DNA from: Promicromonosporaceae bacterium
GTDB taxonomy: Bacteria; Actinomycetota; Actinomycetes; Actinomycetales; Cellulomonadaceae
Length of the DNA: 25,850 bases
Assembly: GCA_009780755.1 (NCBI GenBank)
Contig: WQZL01000004.1
Span: 1 to 25,850 of the forward strand
Direction: 5' to 3'
Positions 22,456 to 25,850 of the stretch are shown here, piece by piece. The first letter of the stretch is position 1. Each line of letters opens with the position of its first letter. The position numbers and the translations under genes are program-made. Under the pieces are notes generated by a model, which searched no databases, was not told the DNA's origin, and worked only from the letters and a program-made list of their open reading frames with translations.

Positions 22456-22510
22456 CCAAACGCGGCGGGTGCGGGGCTGCCTGGGTGGCGAACACAACTG
22501 CGTTGCACCC

Positions 22511-24859
22511 CTAGAACTTGTTGCGGGTGTTGGTTTGGATGATTAGTCCGCTGATGGTGGTTATGGTTAGGGTGGCGAAGGCGATGTATATCCAGGGTTG
22601 GGTGGCTGCGGTTTTGGTTATCGGGCCTTCTAGGGCGATGCGTGGGTTGGGGTTGTTTAGGAGTATTGGGGCGGCGGTGAAGGCTATGAGGTTGGTGTTG
22701 ATTGTGCCGTTTTGTTGTGATTCGGGGAGGAGTCCGGCGAATTGGTTGAGGCGGGTTTGGGTGTCGGTGGAATTGGTTTCTGCGTTTTGGTGGAAGGTGG
22801 TGAGGCGTTCGTGAAGGTTGTTGATTTCGGTTTGTTCAGCGGTTTGGGTGGTTTCGCGTAGGGTGCGGAGGTAGTCGGTGTAGGTGTGTCTTACGTCTTG
22901 GAGCAGGGTGATGTTTTCTAGGAACTGTAGGTTGGCTTCGGTATTGATTGCGGCTAGGCCGGCGGTTTCGTATGTTGCGACTTGCGCGGCGATTGCTTCG
23001 GTGATTTCTTGGGTGAGGAATCGGGCTGGGTCGAATGCTTCGAAGTGGTTGGTCATGGTAGCTGGCGCGGTCAGAAGGGTTTCGGGCTGGGTTGGTGATA
23101 TGGGGAGCGGGCAGTTTTGCCCTGTTGGTGTGTTGTTGGTGTTGTTTGGGTCGCAGCGGTCAGGGCGGGTGGGGTTGGGGTTGGCTACCTGGTCAGGTGG
23201 GGTTTGTGGGGCAAGGGGGCGTAGGTGAGGTATTTGGATGTGGGTGGGCGGATCGGGTTGGTTTAAACGATCAGGTGCTACTAGGTCGAGTTCTAAGTTT
23301 TCGATGAGATCATCGATATCTGTCGCGTCTATTGGTGTGAGCGCGTCGGGTATGTTTATTGGGCGTTGGTCTTCTAGTCGTTCTGGGTCGAATAGGTCTT
23401 CTAGGTTGTCCCAGGCGCTTTGCGGGGGTACGGGTGGTATTTCTAGTTCTAGTCCCCCGAAAGGAGTGACTATTTTAATGGCCAGGTAGCTGATGCCGAA
23501 CCAGTCGAGTACCCACTCTTCTAATGCCTCGAGGTATGCCTGGTGACCGTCTGCGGGTACGGGTTCGGGGCGGGTATCGAACATGTTTGCCACGTCTGTG
23601 AGGAATGTTTCAAACCACCAGGGCAGGTCCGCGGCTTCGATGAGGGCCAGGTCGGCTTGAAGGTCTACTGCCTCGCCGTGGAATTCTTCTAGGTCCTCGA
23701 ACCAGCTGGCTACCTCGCCTGCTGCGGTATTTATGGCAGCGATGTGGTTGTTTAGGCGTTCTACCTCGTCGTCGTGTAGGTCGAGTAGTGCCTTGCGGAA
23801 CTCTTCGGTGCCGTTAGAAAAGCCGATTACTTCGTCCCAGAAATCTTCCCAGTTGGTTTCGCGGTCTACGGCTGCGGCATACCAGGTGGCAAGCGCGGTG
23901 TGGTCGGCGTTGATGTTTGCCCAGCTGGCGGCGAGAGCGGTGTTCCAGTCGTCTAGCCCTCCGTGCCAGGTATCGAGCAGCCCGCGAAGGGCATGAATTG
24001 CGGTTGAGTAGGTGGCCACTTGACCGGAGTAGTTTTCGATGAGTTCTGCCCAATCCTCTAGGTTGTCTACCCAGGTTTGTGCCCCGGTGTTGAATCCGGT
24101 CATTAGTGCGACCACGGCTGCGGCGGTGAGCGCATGAGCGCTGCTGGCTTCGTGGTACGCGCCTAGGTATAAATCAGCGATTCGGTCTGCGTATGTTCGT
24201 AGTAGCTCAACCTGAGTAGTTACATCCACCGGTACTGTTTCGAGCGGATTGTCTGGTAGGTGGTCTAGTTGCAGGGCAGCGGCGAAAGCGTCTAGGAATA
24301 GGTAAGCCAGCGCGGCCTGAGTGGCTAAATCGTTTGCGAATATCTGTTCTATCTGGTCTTGCCCGTCATGTAACGCAGCCAGTACGGAGTGAATGTACAT
24401 ATCGGCCAGGGTGGTGTTGATCGCGATTTGCAGGGCCAGCAGTTGTGCATAAACCTCAATGTAGCGTGCTTCTGGTAAGTGGGGGTTTACGCGGAAGTCA
24501 AGTGTTGTGCGTTGCGGGTAGCGGTTATCGAGGGTGAGGATTCGGTAGGAGAAGTCAGCCGGGAAGGTCAAGGTGGCTGCGTATAGGCCGGTATCCATGC
24601 CGGTTTGGGCCATAGCTGGTGAAACTAGACGGTAGTCATCACCAAGGATGTTGGCGATGATATGCGCGGCGTAGTTCCGGTTCCCGTGGGGAGTGTCCGC
24701 GCCGGTGTCTTGGTTAATGACCGCGATCAAGTGCGCATCTGTTATGCCAGGAGGGGTCACGGCTTGGGCGCTACTTGTGACCCCGAGGTGTAGCCCGATC
24801 ATGAATAGGGTGAGTATGGCTGCGGCTATGGCTGGGAGCCAGCGTTTGTGTACTCTCAT
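22511..24859 (-). CDS. EsaA/YueB-like type VII secretion membrane protein
   Basis: The 782-residue protein has one N-terminal membrane helix (about 11-30, after MRVHKRW) and one C-terminal helix (about 756-775, before NTRNKF), leaving an outside domain of some 725 residues. That domain begins IAVINQDTGADTPHGNRNYAAHI...GLYAATLTFPADFS, the pattern of the YhgE/Pip/EsaA ectodomain. Long helical, coiled-coil-prone regions (about 140-450 and 620-720) flank a Pro/Asn/Thr-rich linker (about 560-620) with two Cys. Staphylococcal EsaA has several C-terminal helices; here I see only one. The ATG overlaps the EssC-type gene as ATGA. Leu is often CTA here, unlike the CTG/CTC of the rest of the window, which suggests transfer. 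Confidence 0.75.
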   Translation of the reverse strand: MRVHKRWLPAIAAAILTLFMIGLHLGVTSSAQAVTPPGITDAHLIAVINQDTGADTPHGNRNYAAHIIANILGDDYRLVSPAMAQTGMDTGLYAATLTFPADFSYRILTLDNRYPQRTTLDFRVNPHLPEARYIEVYAQLLALQIAINTTLADMYIHSVLAALHDGQDQIEQIFANDLATQAALAYLFLDAFAAALQLDHLPDNPLETVPVDVTTQVELLRTYADRIADLYLGAYHEASSAHALTAAAVVALMTGFNTGAQTWVDNLEDWAELIENYSGQVATYSTAIHALRGLLDTWHGGLDDWNTALAASWANINADHTALATWYAAAVDRETNWEDFWDEVIGFSNGTEEFRKALLDLHDDEVERLNNHIAAINTAAGEVASWFEDLEEFHGEAVDLQADLALIEAADLPWWFETFLTDVANMFDTRPEPVPADGHQAYLEALEEWVLDWFGISYLAIKIVTPFGGLELEIPPVPPQSAWDNLEDLFDPERLEDQRPINIPDALTPIDATDIDDLIENLELDLVAPDRLNQPDPPTHIQIPHLRPLAPQTPPDQVANPNPTRPDRCDPNNTNNTPTGQNCPLPISPTQPETLLTAPATMTNHFEAFDPARFLTQEITEAIAAQVATYETAGLAAINTEANLQFLENITLLQDVRHTYTDYLRTLRETTQTAEQTEINNLHERLTTFHQNAETNSTDTQTRLNQFAGLLPESQQNGTINTNLIAFTAAPILLNNPNPRIALEGPITKTAATQPWIYIAFATLTITTISGLIIQTNTRNKF

Positions 24860-25850
24860 TGCGGGAGACCGGTTTCTATCTGGGGGCAGTGGGGAAGTTT
24901 GATTTTGCGTAGGGTGCCGCGTTTGAGCCAGAACCCGGCGTTGATTTGAGGGCGGTAGCCTTGCATCAGGCCGAGGTTTACCAGGGAAGATACATCTTCT
25001 GGTTTACCAAGAACGATTGCGGATTGTGGTTGCTTGAACAGGGTGCCAGGTCCGGTGTAGGTTGACATGGCACCGTTGGAGGTTCCGATTATGGCTATGC
25101 CGTTTTCTACTGCGAGGTTAAGCAGGGGAATCACGCGGGCTTCGACGGCGGCGGTGTATCGGGCGAAGGCGTCTACGTCGTCGATGAGGACTAGCGTGGG
25201 CGGGGTAGTTTCTGCGAATGCTCGCCCGACCAACCCGGCGGCCTCGCGCTGGGCGGCTAGTTCTTTGGCTCGGGCTTCTAGGGCGTTAAGGAAGGTTTCT
25301 GCGGTAGCGGGCGAGGCCAGGTATGGCACCTGGTCGCTGTGGCCCCAGGCGGCCAGGTCTCCAGATGGGGCGTCCGAGATGAACAACGTGCCTGGGTTGT
25401 ATTGATGTTGAGCGAGCAGGAGGCGCAGTAGGTTGGTTTTCCCGCTGGCCGCGCTGCCGGCAATCAGGTGGAATCCGATGGTTAGGTCTAGGGCCAGTGG
25501 TTCGGTGGTTTCCAGGTCGAAGCCAACTACGCTATTGCGGGATTCTGGCTGGAAGTGTTCGGCAAGGTCAGTGATAGTCACGATCTCGGGCAATACCCGT
25601 ACCCCTTGGGCCACCGGGGCGGTGCAGCCATCAGCGATGCCGCGTACCAGGGCTTGTACTCTTTCTTGGTAATCCAGGTCAAACCCGTTATGGGGCACGG
25701 GCAGATAAATCTGAGCCACGTGTACATCGTCTAGCCGGATCAGCACCCGTCCTTGAATCTCGGGTAGTGCATAGGGGGAACGCCCGATGAGAGCCATCGC
25801 GTCACTGCTATCGGTCAGGAAGTGAACGATCTTGCGCTTGAAGTTAGAAG
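24856..25850 (-). CDS. EssC/EccC-type FtsK/SpoIIIE ATPase, C-terminal part
   Basis: The frame is open to the window edge, so the gene starts outside; an internal ATG at 25797 is not the start. The visible 330 residues are the last ATPase domain of a type VII secretion motor. FKRKIVHFLTDSSDAMALIGR and GRVLIRLDD lead into it, as in EccC/EssC proteins. Walker A GSAASGKT (114-121 counted from 25797), Walker B TLVLIDDVDAF (201-211) and a GTSNG segment follow. These membrane-bound ATPases drive export of WXG100-type substrates. The EsaA-like gene follows with a 4-bp overlap, an EssC-EsaA pairing typical of Firmicute-type (T7SSb) loci. Confidence is limited because other domains and WXG100 genes are out of view. 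Confidence 0.75.
   Translation of the reverse strand, partial: SNFKRKIVHFLTDSSDAMALIGRSPYALPEIQGRVLIRLDDVHVAQIYLPVPHNGFDLDYQERVQALVRGIADGCTAPVAQGVRVLPEIVTITDLAEHFQPESRNSVVGFDLETTEPLALDLTIGFHLIAGSAASGKTNLLRLLLAQHQYNPGTLFISDAPSGDLAAWGHSDQVPYLASPATAETFLNALEARAKELAAQREAAGLVGRAFAETTPPTLVLIDDVDAFARYTAAVEARVIPLLNLAVENGIAIIGTSNGAMSTYTGPGTLFKQPQSAIVLGKPEDVSSLVNLGLMQGYRPQINAGFWLKRGTLRKIKLPHCPQIETGLPQ

Noticed and set aside
1..25850. tRNA, rRNA, transposase or integrase genes
   Set aside because: No cloverleaf, rRNA-like stretch or transposase/integrase motif was noticed on either strand, so the duplicated-tail cassette has no visible mobilisation gene of its own.

Overview
The window is high-GC, densely packed DNA from an actinobacterium (Actinomycetota). 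The evidence is a WhiB-family regulator, found only in actinobacteria and their phages, and the gene order guaB - regulator - whiB3/whiD-type gene - groES. That order resembles the guaB/sigD/whiB3/groEL1/groES block of Mycobacterium and the guaB/bldM/whiD/groEL1/groES block of Streptomyces. I cannot place it below phylum. Almost everything lies on the minus strand; only the whiB gene and a methyltransferase gene are on the plus strand.

Layout. 1-665: N-terminal part of a peptide-type ABC transporter lipoprotein. 1007-5511: housekeeping block of ribB, guaB, a MerR/B12-like regulator, a whiB3-type gene with a near-ideal leaderless promoter, and a groES gene under a CIRCE operator but with no groEL beside it. 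5740-20981: a 15-kb region built on the five-gene set known in E. coli as yehI-yehL-yehM-yehP-yehQ: DUF4132 protein, MoxR-type AAA+ ATPase, DUF5682 protein, VWA protein, SWIM zinc-finger protein. The set is interrupted by extra genes: two AAA_14/DUF4143 ATPases, a metallophosphoesterase and a two-gene secreted-protein cassette. 21094-22455: SAM-dependent methyltransferase with a THUMP-like C-terminus. 22511-25850: an EsaA-like membrane protein and the C-terminal ATPase domain of an EssC/EccC-type protein, the edge of a type VII secretion locus with different codon use.

The most unusual signal is regulatory. Each AAA_14/DUF4143 ATPase gene is preceded by exactly four direct repeats spaced 23 bp apart, made of a 17-bp core plus 6 bp, and the gene-proximal copy covers the -35 position of a promoter that probably makes a leaderless mRNA. 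The two arrays have different core sequences but the same geometry. A third four-copy array (22-bp period) lies between guaB and ribB with no ATPase gene beside it. A degenerate two-copy array lies just after the MoxR gene. One ATPase gene sits 9 bp upstream of the yehM homologue and the other overlaps the yehP homologue by 8 bp, so their promoters probably also drive parts of the yeh-type operon.

The secreted-protein cassette lies between two direct copies of the last ~106 bp of the MoxR gene, each followed by one of these arrays. This looks like an insertion or duplication event tied to the array-bearing unit. REP-like palindromes are scattered through the window. One supplies the stop codon of the yehM homologue and another is inserted in frame in the methyltransferase gene.
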